Counted from the stretch's first letter, positions 53,218 through 63,589 are shown. The stretch: DNA of 64,000 bases from Bacteroidota bacterium (GCA_023391625.1 JAEWAN010000034.1:914698-978697), one strand, 5' to 3'. Notes: a model not told the origin generated them from the letters alone. Translations and numbers: made by a program.

Positions 53218-54486
53218 ATGAGCTATTTAGACGAAGATCTTCCTATTGATTTACCTTTGGTCGATTCATCCATAATAAAAGTTATCGGTGTAGGTGGCGG
53301 TGGAAGCAACGCTGTGAACCACATGTACAGGCAAGGCATTACTGATGTTTCTTTTGTTGTATGCAATACAGACAACCAGGCTTTGGCCAAGTCGCCGGTT
53401 CCTACCAAAATACAGTTAGGAGGCAACACCACCGAAGGACTCGGTGCTGGAGGTAAGCCCGAGGTTGCCAAAAAGGCTGCGGAAGAATCAATAAACAAAA
53501 TACAAGAAATTCTTCAGGACAACACCAAAATGGCTTTCATTACTGCCGGAATGGGTGGTGGCACAGGCACAGGAGCTTCGCCCGTTGTAGCTAAAGCTTC
53601 ACATGACCTCGGCATCCTGACAATTGGTATTGTCACTATTCCATTTGCATTTGAAGGAAAAATGAAGATACAACAGGCTCTGGAAGGTGTTGTAGCTTTA
53701 AGCGAACATGTGGATGCCATTTTGGTAATCAATAATGAAAAATTAAAGGAAATATACCCCGATCTGGAATTGTCAAACGCCTTTGCCAAAGCTGACGACG
53801 TTTTAACAAACGCTGCCAAAGGAATTGCCGAAATAATAACTGTTCCCGGTTATATCAATACTGACTTTGCCGATGTATACAGCATCATGAAAGACGGCAA
53901 TGTGGCAATTATGAATACCGGATTTGCTTCCGGTGAAAACCGTATAACAAAGGCTATTGAAAATGCACTGAACTCTCCTCTGCTGAATACTAACGACGTG
54001 AGTGGCGCGAGCAAGATATTGCTGAGTCTATATTGCTCCACACAAAACCAGATCCGCATGGAGGAAGTGGAGGAAATCCATCAGTTCATGTCTAAGGTAG
54101 GTGAAGATGTACAGGTAATCTGGGGAGCGACTTTTGATGACACTTTGGGCGATAATGTAAAAATAACCCTGATTGCCACCGGATTCGATGTCAGCGACAT
54201 ACCTGGAATGCCCAGCAAGGCTGCCATGAAAAAATCGCACGACATTCCTTTCACAGTAAACAATGAACCTGTTGAGGTACAGGAAGATCCGGAAGAGATA
54301 AAAGCATATAAAGAGGAAATGGTGAAAAAAGCTATGGGACAATACTATGGTAAAGTAACCGAGACTGAAAAGGAGCCTGTGGAAGAAGAATTACCCACTC
54401 TTACATTGGATGATCTGGAAAACGAAGCTATAAGAGAAGATATTGAAAACATTCCGGCCTGGAAAAGAATGATGGGTAAAAAATAA
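53218..54486 (+). CDS. ftsZ: Cell division protein FtsZ
   Basis: A 422-residue tubulin homologue: KVIGVGGGGSNAVNHM, NTDNQAL, TAGMGGGTGTGASPVVA (the tubulin signature, about 105-121), the T7 loop region NTDFADVYSIM, a C-terminal linker of about 90 residues and the conserved tail ENIPAWKRMMGKK that binds FtsA. It forms the division ring. Last gene of the cluster. Confidence 0.98.
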   Translation: MSYLDEDLPIDLPLVDSSIIKVIGVGGGGSNAVNHMYRQGITDVSFVVCNTDNQALAKSPVPTKIQLGGNTTEGLGAGGKPEVAKKAAEESINKIQEILQDNTKMAFITAGMGGGTGTGASPVVAKASHDLGILTIGIVTIPFAFEGKMKIQQALEGVVALSEHVDAILVINNEKLKEIYPDLELSNAFAKADDVLTNAAKGIAEIITVPGYINTDFADVYSIMKDGNVAIMNTGFASGENRITKAIENALNSPLLNTNDVSGASKILLSLYCSTQNQIRMEEVEEIHQFMSKVGEDVQVIWGATFDDTLGDNVKITLIATGFDVSDIPGMPSKAAMKKSHDIPFTVNNEPVEVQEDPEEIKAYKEEMVKKAMGQYYGKVTETEKEPVEEELPTLTLDDLENEAIREDIENIPAWKRMMGKK

Positions 54487-54487
54487 C

Positions 54488-54507
54488 AGCAGGGGAATAC
54501 CCCTGCT
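54488..54507 (+). terminator. Intrinsic terminator of the division cluster
   Basis: AGCAGGGG pairs with CCCCTGCT around an AATA loop immediately after the ftsZ stop, followed by a T-rich stretch. Confidence 0.88.
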
Positions 54508-54637
54508 TATTTTATTCTTGCGGAAAGAATCATTATTTCAGAAAATAAAAACCATACAGGAACAAAAAAGCTTCATTCCAACAGAAGAGATATTAGGACT
54601 TGAAATTACATTGTTCACCTACTAATTAAGTACAACT

Positions 54638-56068
54638 ATGCCACAAGTTTTAGCTCTTATTTTTATCGTATTGTATACCTACACAATACTTTCATCAATA
54701 ACAGTTATCTTACTTGAAAACAGGAATCCGGTAAAATCATTGTCATGGATACTGGTGTTGATCCTGCTGCCGGGCATAGGCTTAATTTTTTACATTGCCT
54801 TAGGGCAGGACTACAGGAAAAAGAAGTTAATATCCGAACAAAGTATCCAGCACTTAAAAGAACGGCCTGTCGACTCTTTCGACATCGGTAAACTGGATAC
54901 TTCCTACATGGACAATAATCAGATAAACCTGATTAAAATGCTCTATAACAACAGTGGAGCTGTGGGGTATGCCTTCAATAAAATTGACATTCTTCACGAA
55001 GGTCCTACCACATTCGATTCTTTTTTTGAGGCAATAAGAAACGCTAAAGACCATATTCATATAGAATTTTTTATTTTTGAGAATGACTATATCTCCAATA
55101 AAATGCGGGAACTACTCATCCAAAAAGCAAAAGAAGGAGTAAGGGTACGGATGATATATGACTATTGGGGTAGCTTCAGATTAGCCATCTCTGCCAAATA
55201 CATCAAAAGCTTAAAAGATGCCGGTGTCTATGTATACCCGTTTCTGCCTTTAAAACTGCGCATTGGACGGAGTAAAATAAATTACCGTAATCACCGTAAA
55301 ATTGTAGTAGTAGATGGGAAAGTAGGTTTTACAGGAGGTATAAACGTGGCAGACCGCTACTATAAGGGTAATTATCTGGGAGTATGGAGAGACACAGTAG
55401 TACGTATTGAAGGGTCTGCCGTACACGGACTCCAAATGCAGTTTTTACTGGACTGGTACTTCGTAGATCAGAAACTTATCACAGCTGAGAAATACTTTCC
55501 CCTCCCCCAGAAACACCATCAGAATCTTATTCAGATAGTCCCCAGTGGACCTGACACTGATTGGGAAGCGATACTACAGGGCATAACATCCGCCATCATG
55601 TCTGCAACCCAATATGTATACATACACTCTCCTTATTTTATTCCACCTGAACTTATTCTGGGGGCTATGCAAATGGCTGCATTAAGCGGCATAGACGTAA
55701 GACTGATGATTCCGGAACGTTCTGACTCCAGATTCACTGACGCCAGCACATACAGCTATATGGGACAAATACTTGAAGCCGGGGTGAAAGTATTACGCTA
55801 CAAAGATGGCTTCCTCCATAGCAAAGCCATTGTTATAGATGACTTCATTTCCATCATAGGTTCCTGTAATATGGATGAACGGAGTTTCACTCAGAATTTT
55901 GAAATGAACGCATTTATTTATGAGTCCCAAACAGCTCTAAATCTTCGGAATCTATTTATGAGAGACATGAATAAATGTGAAGTCCTTACTCTGGAGAAAT
56001 GGAACGACCGTAAAAGATGGCAAAAGCTGAAAGAGTCTGTTGCACGCTTATTCAGCCCACTGCAATAA
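54638..56068 (+). CDS. cls: Cardiolipin synthase (phospholipase D family)
   Basis: A 476-residue protein with two N-terminal membrane helices (about 3-25 and 34-54) and two HKD motifs: NHRKIVVVDGKVGFTGG (about 219-235) and LHSKAIVIDDFISIIGSCNMDERS (about 392-415). It condenses two phosphatidylglycerols or equivalents to cardiolipin in the inner membrane. It follows the ftsZ terminator, so it has its own promoter. Confidence 0.95.
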   Translation: MPQVLALIFIVLYTYTILSSITVILLENRNPVKSLSWILVLILLPGIGLIFYIALGQDYRKKKLISEQSIQHLKERPVDSFDIGKLDTSYMDNNQINLIKMLYNNSGAVGYAFNKIDILHEGPTTFDSFFEAIRNAKDHIHIEFFIFENDYISNKMRELLIQKAKEGVRVRMIYDYWGSFRLAISAKYIKSLKDAGVYVYPFLPLKLRIGRSKINYRNHRKIVVVDGKVGFTGGINVADRYYKGNYLGVWRDTVVRIEGSAVHGLQMQFLLDWYFVDQKLITAEKYFPLPQKHHQNLIQIVPSGPDTDWEAILQGITSAIMSATQYVYIHSPYFIPPELILGAMQMAALSGIDVRLMIPERSDSRFTDASTYSYMGQILEAGVKVLRYKDGFLHSKAIVIDDFISIIGSCNMDERSFTQNFEMNAFIYESQTALNLRNLFMRDMNKCEVLTLEKWNDRKRWQKLKESVARLFSPLQ

Positions 56069-56074
56069 AAAAGG

Positions 56075-56623
56075 CTATAAATGGATTATCTTAAAATTAT
56101 CACCTAATTTTTTACGCTCCCAGTCTATTCCCTGCCACACGACAAGCTCCGTTTTTAAACCTGGTTTCAATACAGGAGTTTCCCCTAACACAAGAAAAGG
56201 ATAATATGCACATGCCGCAATAACGTCGAAAACAGTCAAATCCGGGAACTCAATGAAAAAATCAGTCCAAGAACCAGTTTGCGTTGCCACCCGGTCGCTT
56301 CCGAAATCAAGCAGCAATGGCTTCGTCCCCGTTTCCCGGATTAAATGAAACGGTTCATCTCCAGATAAATCAAAATAGTGGAAATCACGGTTAAGCTGTG
56401 CTATTTCCCGATTGGTTAACCTTTTCTTCAAAGAAACAGGCTGACGGGAAATTATACCATCATAAAATAAAGTCCCGGCTGTTTCCGCCATGATTCCGGA
56501 ATGAGAAAGTAAGATATCAGTCACAAGCTGCGATTCGTCCTGCTCCACTACAGCCTGACGAAAAATACTGTCCGGAGCACAGAATGTATAATGACTGCAA
56601 AAACGCTTCCTCATAGGAATCAA
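56075..56623 (-). CDS. Conserved-looking protein of unknown function, 182 aa
   Basis: A soluble mixed alpha/beta protein without signal peptide. It starts with an ATGA overlap (56620-56623) on the stop of the DUF4296 lipoprotein gene, so the two are translationally coupled. A Cys/His-containing start (RKRFCSHYTFCAP) and the block LLLDFGSDRVATQTGSWTDFFIEFP are the most distinct parts. No catalytic motif is recognised. Confidence 0.6.
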   Translation of the reverse strand: MIPMRKRFCSHYTFCAPDSIFRQAVVEQDESQLVTDILLSHSGIMAETAGTLFYDGIISRQPVSLKKRLTNREIAQLNRDFHYFDLSGDEPFHLIRETGTKPLLLDFGSDRVATQTGSWTDFFIEFPDLTVFDVIAACAYYPFLVLGETPVLKPGLKTELVVWQGIDWERKKLGDNFKIIHL

Positions 56624-57480
56624 TGCCAGATATTAAAGTAGCCTGACGGATTATAAAAATAATCGTGAAGTTTTCTCAAAGTTTCATGATACATAAAATC
56701 CTGATATTCTTTTTCCCTATCGGTAACCGTAAAGTTCCGGAATACAGAAATACTGTCAACATCAATGGTTGCCACACCACAGCTGTCCGGCAGAAGAATA
56801 GCAGTACATACTGAATCTATACCCATACTGCGCGTTGCCTTTCCTGTCAAGCAGAAAGAATGTTTTTTCCCGTCGTTTACAAGTCCCTGCTCAAACAAAT
56901 CAATCCAACCATCATTATAAAAAACCTTCATAGTCGCCTGATAGTCGCTGCAAGTATCTGCATTTAATTGATAATTGAACCGAAAAACATAATTGTCGGC
57001 AGGCATTAACACAATATTTTTCAGAATAAAATTTAATGGAAGGCTATCCTTACTGTAACCATAGCGGATGAAATAATTCTGGGCAATAGCAACGGGAGTG
57101 TCCGGTAAACCTGCCTCAGCAAGCATTTTCCCTTTTTCCTGAACATCTTTCTCGTATTGTATCAAATCATCAATGACCCGTTGATAAACTTTTTCAAATT
57201 GTTCCGGATGGCTTGTATACCAAATTAAAGACGAATCATACTGAGCCTGGGTTATTCCGAAATTATCCAATATACTCTGGTAGTAACGGGCTTTTTCTGC
57301 CTCCGGAGTATGGCGAAAACCTTCCGTCATAAAAACTCCGTCTGCAATATGGATTTTCACCAACACCTCCTCCAGCTGCTCTTCCGTAAGGATTCCTTTA
57401 GGCTGACGCCCACAGGAAGTTATTCCCAACAAAAGAAAAACGGAAAGAAAAAAAAGATATTTATTCTTCTGTCTGAACAT
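56620..57480 (-). CDS. DUF4296-domain lipoprotein
   Basis: I start it at MFRQKNKYLFFLSVF (57480) since this gives a clean type II signal with lipobox GITSC; the frame opens at 57510 inside lspA. After the Cys, ILTEEQLEEVLVKIHIADGVFMTEG through HPEQFEKVYQRVIDDLIQYE is the DUF4296 helical domain, followed by about 150 residues of beta-rich sequence. Function unknown. Its overlap with lspA is notable, since LspA would process this very lipoprotein. Confidence 0.8.
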   Translation of the reverse strand: MFRQKNKYLFFLSVFLLLGITSCGRQPKGILTEEQLEEVLVKIHIADGVFMTEGFRHTPEAEKARYYQSILDNFGITQAQYDSSLIWYTSHPEQFEKVYQRVIDDLIQYEKDVQEKGKMLAEAGLPDTPVAIAQNYFIRYGYSKDSLPLNFILKNIVLMPADNYVFRFNYQLNADTCSDYQATMKVFYNDGWIDLFEQGLVNDGKKHSFCLTGKATRSMGIDSVCTAILLPDSCGVATIDVDSISVFRNFTVTDREKEYQDFMYHETLRKLHDYFYNPSGYFNIWH

Positions 57481-58069
57481 TTTTTTCTTTTTTACTTCCA
57501 AAACTTTCATTAAACTCTTTCCAGAAGAAAATAATTATAACGAAAATTGATACCGTTATTGCAGCATCCGCCACATTAAAGATATAATTAAAAAATATTG
57601 TTTCACCCGCCCCGTTTTGTATTATAGGAAAGAAAAACATATCTACTACCTTACCATGAAATAAGGGTGCATACCCCCCGCCTTCCGGCAAAAAAGAAGC
57701 TATTTGATAAGGAGTGCTTTCTCCGAATAAAACTCCATATAATACCGAATCAAAGATATTTCCTGCCGCTCCAGCCAATAACAAAGATACGGTTAAGATA
57801 TAACCGGTACGTACATTTTTCTTTATCAAAACAGAGATGTAATAAATCAGAAAACCTACAGCCACTATACGAAACAGAGTAAGAAACAACTTACCTATAA
57901 ATTCCATTCCGAAAGCCATTCCGTTATTCTCAATAAAATAAATCTGGAACCAACTAAATACTTCAACAGATTCCCCTAAGGCAAAATTTAATTTTATATA
58001 TATTTTAGAAACCTGATCTACAATAAGAACCAGTAAAATCAACAGCAATGACTTTTTTCCAACCGACAT
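57461..58069 (-). CDS. lspA: Lipoprotein signal peptidase (signal peptidase II)
   Basis: A 202-residue, four-helix membrane aspartic protease with LILLVLIVDQVSKIYIK at the start, catalytic AAGNIFDSVLYG and NVADAAITVSIF (two Asp), and a Bacteroidota-type long loop between helices 3 and 4 (STPYQIASFLPEGGGYAPLFHG). It cleaves signal peptides of lipidated prolipoproteins. In a leftward ileS-dksA-like-lspA-DUF4296 run. Confidence 0.95.
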   Translation of the reverse strand: MSVGKKSLLLILLVLIVDQVSKIYIKLNFALGESVEVFSWFQIYFIENNGMAFGMEFIGKLFLTLFRIVAVGFLIYYISVLIKKNVRTGYILTVSLLLAGAAGNIFDSVLYGVLFGESTPYQIASFLPEGGGYAPLFHGKVVDMFFFPIIQNGAGETIFFNYIFNVADAAITVSIFVIIIFFWKEFNESFGSKKEKNVQTEE

Positions 58070-58164
58070 GTAATATTTCTGATTTAATTAATATATCCCC
58101 GAAAAGGTCAACCGACCTTCAACTTTGGGTTTTAATTTATGACTGACTTAATCTGAATAAATAA

Positions 58165-58211
58165 TAAATTCGGCTACTGCATTTCATAAGAAACCCATGT
58201 CGCCGAATTTA
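58165..58211 (-). promoter_or_regulatory. Hairpin between dksA-like gene and lspA
   Basis: TAAATTCGGC pairs with GCCGAATTTA across a 27-nt loop, about 25 bp after the dksA-like stop. A second small stem, AAGGTC/GACCTT (58104-58119), lies just before lspA. No strong T-run follows, so the role is unclear: processing site, weak terminator or leader. Confidence 0.35.
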
Positions 58212-58234
58212 CTATAATTTCTCACATCCGAAAA

Positions 58235-58615
58235 CTACTTGTTTTCCTGATTTTTCGCTTCAATACTCAATGTTGCATGAGGAACCGCACGTAAACGTTC
58301 TTTAGGAATCAATTTTCCCGTATCACGGCAAATTCCGTACGTTTTATTTTCAATACGTACCAATGCAGCCTGCAAATGCTGTATAAACTTCATCTGACGT
58401 TGCGCCAGACGTCCGGATTCTTCTTTTGACAACGTAGCAGCACCTTCTTCCAATACTTTAAATGTAGGCGATGTATCTGTTACATCATTCCCGTCCATAT
58501 TGGTTATACCATTACGCAACAACTCATAATCTTTTTGTGCTTTTTCCAGCTTTTCATTTATAATCTGACGGAACTCTTCGAGTTCTGCATCAGTATATCT
58601 TGTTTTTTCTTCCAT
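58235..58615 (-). CDS. DksA/TraR-like protein with degenerate zinc finger
   Basis: A 126-residue protein with the DksA plan: helical coiled coil (EEFRQIINEKLEKAQKDYELLRNG; ESGRLAQRQMKFIQHLQAAL), then the globular end IENKTYGICRDTGKLIPKERLRAVPHAT. The four-Cys finger is reduced to one Cys. In DksA the coiled-coil tip carries two Asp residues; here the loop NMDGNDVTDTSP supplies acidic residues. It probably acts in the RNA polymerase secondary channel. It lies between ileS and lspA in the same orientation. Confidence 0.85.
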   Translation of the reverse strand: MEEKTRYTDAELEEFRQIINEKLEKAQKDYELLRNGITNMDGNDVTDTSPTFKVLEEGAATLSKEESGRLAQRQMKFIQHLQAALVRIENKTYGICRDTGKLIPKERLRAVPHATLSIEAKNQENK

Positions 58616-58739
58616 AACTCATTTTTTTTAGTTAAACAATAGCTCAAAATCACACACTATATATTTATTATATTATTGCGAAAATAAGTATTTTCTTTCA
58701 AACTTACAATCCTTTCGCTACGTTTTAGGATTCGTTAAT

Positions 58740-61700
58740 TTATACTTTTTTTACTTGTATTTTAACTGTATAATCATCGAATTCCAATTCAATAGGTTCT
58801 GCCAGTTTTTCTACCAATGTAATGCTGTTAGCCAACGTCTGCGTAGCAATGTAAGCCGAATATTCTTTTACAGCCTCATTAATTTCTTCACGGGCTTCTA
58901 TTTCAATAACAATCTTGTCTACAATTTCATACCCGTTTGATTTTCTGATATTCTGAATACGATTCACCAGCTCCCGGGCTATACCTTCACGATAAAGCTC
59001 GTCCGTTACCGTTATATCCAGAGCTACCGTAAGGCGTCCTTCATTGGCCACCAACCAACCCGGCATATCTTCCGTATAAATATCAACATCCTCCTGAGTA
59101 AGCAATACATCTCCGGAAACCAAAGAAAGAGTATACTCTCCTTTTCGTTCTATCTCATTGATTTGTTCCTTGGTAAAAGAAGCTAAAGACAAAGCAATTT
59201 CTTTCATTTGCTTTCCATACTTCTTACCTAATGTTTTAAAATTAGGTTTGATTCTTTTTACCAGATTATCCATATCCGAATCGGAAGATATAATTTCCAG
59301 TTCCTTGATATTCACTTCAGACTTAATCAAGTCTGAAACATATTGCAACTGCTCATACACCACATCATCCTGAGCCGGTATCACGGCTTTGGAAAGAGGC
59401 TGACGTACTTTTTTATCTGCCTTACGGCGTAAAGCGAGAATCATAGAAGATGTCTGCTGAGCCAACTGCATACACTCTTCCAGATTTTTATCTATCAGTG
59501 CTTCGTTACATTTTGGGAAATCAGCTAAGTGTACAGACTCCTGTATGTTTTTTCCTGTCGCTGCATTCAGGTCAAGGAACAATTGATCTGCAAAAAACGG
59601 AGCAATAGGCGCCATTAACCGTGATACTGTTTCCAAACAGGTATACAAAGTCTGGTAAGCAGAAATTTTATCTTCATTATATTCACCGCCCCAATAACGT
59701 TTACGATTCAAACGTACATACCAGTTACTCAAATTTTCACCCACAAAATCGGCAATTGCACGTCCTGCACGTGTAGGTTCATAATCTTCATAATACTCCG
59801 TAACTTCTTTTACTAAAGTATTTAATAACGAAATGATCCAACGGTCAATTTCAGGTCGTTTTTCCATCGGTATTTCATTCTCCGCATAGCAAAAGCCATC
59901 AACATTCGCATACAAAGCAAAAAACGAATAAGTGTTATATAATGTTCCGAAGAATTTACGACGAACTTCTTCTATTCCCTCCAGGTCGAATTTCAGGTTA
60001 TCCCATGGCGAAGCATTGGTCATCATATACCAACGTAACGGATCTGAACCATATTTTTCAATCGTTGAAAAAGGATCCACCGCATTACCCAGACGTTTAG
60101 ACATTTTATTGCCATTCTTATCCAGAACAAGACCATTGGAAATCACATTTTTAAATGCCACAGAGTTCTTCACCATGGTGCTGATGGCATGCAGGGTAAA
60201 GAACCATCCGCGTGTCTGGTCCACCCCTTCTGAAATAAAGTCAGCAGGATAAAAAGTGCCTTTATCAATCAAATCTTTATTTTCAAAAGGATAATGCTGT
60301 TGTGCAAAAGGCATAGCGCCGGAATCAAACCACACGTCAATAAGGTCTGATTCACGTTTCATCGGTTTTCCCGACGGAGATACCAATATGATATTATCCA
60401 CATACGGACGATGTAAATCTATATTCCTAGGATCATAATTTTCATCGGTATAAACACCTACTTTAAAATTCTTATATGGATTTTCCGTCATAAATCCGGC
60501 TTTCATAGATTTATCTATTTCAGCCAGCAACTCTTCCATTGATCCGATACACATTTCTTCCAGACCATCTTCCGTACGCCAAATAGGTAGCGGAGTACCC
60601 CAGTAACGGCTGCGTGACAAGTTCCAGTCCTGCAAGTTTTCCAGCCATTTTCCAAAACGTCCGGCTCCTGTAGACTGAGGTTTCCAGTTAATTGTATTAT
60701 TCAACCGTATCATTTCGTCACGGCAGGCGGTAGTCTTAATAAACCAGCTATCCAGCGGATAATACAATACAGGTTTGTCCGTACGCCAGCAGTGAGGATA
60801 ATTATGTGTCTGTTTTTCTATTTTAAACGCTAATCCCTGCTGTTTCAGCATAACGCTAAGATCAACATCCAAGGTTGTGTCCTCATCAGTCAGATTAGAA
60901 TCAAAAGCATTTTTCACATAACGTCCGGCCCATTCTGCATATAAATCAACATCAACATTATTTTTAACATATTCCGGATCCAAATCTTCTATTTTATAGA
61001 ATTTTCCGGTCATATCAACCATCGGACGTTTAAAACCGTTTTTATCGGTCAACAGCATAGGAGGAATACCGCTCTGTTTTGCCACACGGTCATCATCTGC
61101 ACCAAAAGTAGGAGCTATATGCACTACACCGGTACCATCTTCTGTCGTAACATAATCTCCTGTTATAACACGAAACGCACCTGTACCCGGATTTATCCAA
61201 GGAATCAGCTGTTCATAGTCAATACCTGCAAGTTCTGTTCCCTGACACTCTGCCAACACTTTAAACGGCACATGCTTATCGCCCGCTTTATAATCATCAA
61301 AAGACAAATCCGCATTTTTAGGATTAAATTGAGCGTTAAGAAGATCTTTAGCCAGGATAACGCACATAGGTTCTCCGGTATAAGCATTAAATGTCTGTAC
61401 CAACACATATGTAATGTTAGGTCCTACACATAAAGCAGTGTTTGATGGTAAAGTCCAGGGAGTTGTGGTCCACGCAATGAAATAGCATGTATTCGGTATT
61501 TCCACCCCAAAAGGCAACTGACTCTGGTCCTTGATTTTAAACTGGGCAATACAGGTAGTATCTTTCACATCGCGATAACATCCTGGTTGATTCAGCTCGT
61601 GAGTACTTAATCCTGTACCGGCAGCCGGAGAGTAAGGTTGAATAGTATAACCTTTGTATAATAAACCTTTGTTGTACAATTGTTTCAACAACCACCACAA

Positions 61701-62180
61701 TGATTCTATATAACGGTTGTCATACGTAATGTAAGGACGCTGCATATCTACCCAATACCCCATTTTTTTGGTCAGGTCTTCCCATTCACGGGTATATTTC
61801 ATCACATCTTTACGACATGCCGCATTATAAGCATCAACCGAAATCTTTTTACCAATATCCTCTTTAGTAATCCCCAACGCTTTTTCAACACTCAGTTCCA
61901 CCGGCAAGCCATGCGTATCCCAGCCAGCCTTGCGTTTCACCTGAAATCCTTGCATTGTTTTATAACGGCAAAACACATCTTTAATGGTACGTGCCATTAC
62001 GTGATGAATACCAGGCATTCCATTGGCAGAAGGAGGCCCTTCATAAAACACAAACGTAGGATTACCTTCACGTTCATCAATACTCTTGTGAAACACATCA
62101 CGTTCATCCCAACGCTTCAGCAGGGTCTTATTTATTTCCGATAAATTTAAATTAGAATATTCGGTAAATTTCTTTTTCAT
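58740..62180 (-). CDS. ileS: Isoleucyl-tRNA synthetase
   Basis: A 1146-residue class I synthetase: HIGH-type GMPGIHHVMAR (about 54-64), CP1 editing domain with WTTTPWTLPSNTAL, KMSKR motif NKMSKRLGNAVDP (about 690), anticodon-binding region, and a long C-terminal extension as in the IleS branch shared with eukaryotes (type 2, often mupirocin-tolerant). It charges tRNA-Ile. An AAGGAG ribosome-binding site, rare in this phylum, lies before the ATG. Confidence 0.97.
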   Translation of the reverse strand: MKKKFTEYSNLNLSEINKTLLKRWDERDVFHKSIDEREGNPTFVFYEGPPSANGMPGIHHVMARTIKDVFCRYKTMQGFQVKRKAGWDTHGLPVELSVEKALGITKEDIGKKISVDAYNAACRKDVMKYTREWEDLTKKMGYWVDMQRPYITYDNRYIESLWWLLKQLYNKGLLYKGYTIQPYSPAAGTGLSTHELNQPGCYRDVKDTTCIAQFKIKDQSQLPFGVEIPNTCYFIAWTTTPWTLPSNTALCVGPNITYVLVQTFNAYTGEPMCVILAKDLLNAQFNPKNADLSFDDYKAGDKHVPFKVLAECQGTELAGIDYEQLIPWINPGTGAFRVITGDYVTTEDGTGVVHIAPTFGADDDRVAKQSGIPPMLLTDKNGFKRPMVDMTGKFYKIEDLDPEYVKNNVDVDLYAEWAGRYVKNAFDSNLTDEDTTLDVDLSVMLKQQGLAFKIEKQTHNYPHCWRTDKPVLYYPLDSWFIKTTACRDEMIRLNNTINWKPQSTGAGRFGKWLENLQDWNLSRSRYWGTPLPIWRTEDGLEEMCIGSMEELLAEIDKSMKAGFMTENPYKNFKVGVYTDENYDPRNIDLHRPYVDNIILVSPSGKPMKRESDLIDVWFDSGAMPFAQQHYPFENKDLIDKGTFYPADFISEGVDQTRGWFFTLHAISTMVKNSVAFKNVISNGLVLDKNGNKMSKRLGNAVDPFSTIEKYGSDPLRWYMMTNASPWDNLKFDLEGIEEVRRKFFGTLYNTYSFFALYANVDGFCYAENEIPMEKRPEIDRWIISLLNTLVKEVTEYYEDYEPTRAGRAIADFVGENLSNWYVRLNRKRYWGGEYNEDKISAYQTLYTCLETVSRLMAPIAPFFADQLFLDLNAATGKNIQESVHLADFPKCNEALIDKNLEECMQLAQQTSSMILALRRKADKKVRQPLSKAVIPAQDDVVYEQLQYVSDLIKSEVNIKELEIISSDSDMDNLVKRIKPNFKTLGKKYGKQMKEIALSLASFTKEQINEIERKGEYTLSLVSGDVLLTQEDVDIYTEDMPGWLVANEGRLTVALDITVTDELYREGIARELVNRIQNIRKSNGYEIVDKIVIEIEAREEINEAVKEYSAYIATQTLANSITLVEKLAEPIELEFDDYTVKIQVKKV

Positions 62181-62218
62181 GAATATAATCTCCTTACTTA
62201 TCTACAAATTTTAAAGCG

Positions 62219-62226
62219 CAAAAGTA
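62219..62226 (-). promoter_or_regulatory. -7 promoter box of ileS
   Basis: Minus strand TACTTTTG (TAnnTTTG) about 39 bp upstream of the ileS ATG. Confidence 0.6.
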
Positions 62227-62449
62227 CAAAATTATTGTGAATTTGAAAAATGATAAGACCAAGAAATACACTACATATTTAGTGCTGATTTTCAAAACTA
62301 TAATACGAATATTTCATTTAACGCAGAAGAAAAATAAAGAGCGTTAAAAATGCACAAAAATATTTTATTTGTGCATTTTTAATTTCATTTATAACTCCTC
62401 TGAGATAGAAATAAACTACCTTTACCAAAATTTAATTTATAAAATCAAA

Positions 62450-63556
62450 ATGAGTTTAAAAATCGGAGACCTAAATCTTACCGTTCCTATCATACAAGGA
62501 GGCATGGGAGTAGGCATTTCACTATCCGGTCTGGCCTCTGCCGTAGCTAATGAAGGCGGAGTAGGCGTTATTTCATGCGCCGGATTAGGTTTATTATATC
62601 GCAATCTGGCTGGAAATTTCCAGTCCTCTTGTATTGAAGGGCTAAAAAAAGAAATCAGAGAAGCCCGCAAAAAGACAAAAGGAATTATAGGCGTAAACAT
62701 CATGGTGGCAATGACTAATTTTGCCGACATGGTAAAAACCTCTATTGCAGAAAAAGTTGACATTATTTTTTCCGGTGCCGGACTACCCACAGACCTACCC
62801 TCTTATCTGCCCGAAGACAGCAAAACCCAACTGGTTCCCATCGTGTCGTCAACACGGGCTTTAAAAATAATTTTAGAAAAATGGAAAAACAATTACGATT
62901 ATTTACCGGCAGCCATTGTAGTGGAAGGCCCGCAGGCCGGCGGACATTTGGGATATAAAGAAAATCAACTGGAAGATCAATGCTTCTCCCTGGAGGTAAT
63001 CATCCCGGAAATTGCAACGGAAGTCAGAAAGTACGAAGAATTATACGATAAAAAAATTCCTGTTTTCGCCGGAGGAGGAATATATACAGGCGAAGATATT
63101 GCACGAATGATTGAACTGGGAGCTTCCGGAGTACAAATGGGAACACGTTTTGTAACAACAGACGAATGTGATGCAGATATTAGCTTCAAAAAAAGTTACA
63201 TACAAGCCCGGAAAGAGGACATCCACATTATAAAAAGTCCCGTCGGAATGCCGGGAAGAGCTATTTTCAATGATTTCATAAAACGGGTAAAAGAAGGAAA
63301 AACACAACCCAAATCCTGTCCTTTTCATTGTATCAGGACATGTGACATCAGTAAAAGTCCTTATTGCATCATGTTAGCCCTTTACAACGCATTCAAAGGA
63401 AATCTGGACAAAGGTTACGCCTTTGCCGGAGCTAATGCATGGAGAGCAGAAAAAATAATTTCAGTAAAAGAAACAATATCCAACCTCATGGAAGAATTTA
63501 AAGAAGCCGGAAAAAATAAATCTCTCTATAAGAGAACACCCTACTTTTCGTTTTAG
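62450..63556 (+). CDS. Nitronate monooxygenase-like flavoprotein
   Basis: A 368-residue TIM-barrel FMN enzyme; I start it at MSLKIGDLNLTVPIIQGGMG (62450) because the frame's upstream Met adds non-conserved sequence. Motifs: QGGMGVGIS, FSGAGLPTDLP, VEGPQAGGHLGY (catalytic His) and FAGGGIYTGEDIARMIELGASGVQMGTRF (FMN phosphate site). The C-terminal part carries a Cys cluster (CPFHCIRTCDIS, then YC) that might bind metal or FeS. It could oxidise nitronates, but related enoyl-ACP reductases (FabK) cannot be excluded. Confidence 0.8.
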   Translation: MSLKIGDLNLTVPIIQGGMGVGISLSGLASAVANEGGVGVISCAGLGLLYRNLAGNFQSSCIEGLKKEIREARKKTKGIIGVNIMVAMTNFADMVKTSIAEKVDIIFSGAGLPTDLPSYLPEDSKTQLVPIVSSTRALKIILEKWKNNYDYLPAAIVVEGPQAGGHLGYKENQLEDQCFSLEVIIPEIATEVRKYEELYDKKIPVFAGGGIYTGEDIARMIELGASGVQMGTRFVTTDECDADISFKKSYIQARKEDIHIIKSPVGMPGRAIFNDFIKRVKEGKTQPKSCPFHCIRTCDISKSPYCIMLALYNAFKGNLDKGYAFAGANAWRAEKIISVKETISNLMEEFKEAGKNKSLYKRTPYFSF

Positions 63557-63589
63557 CTCTTATAAGCAACAAAACTCCGACTATCACAT

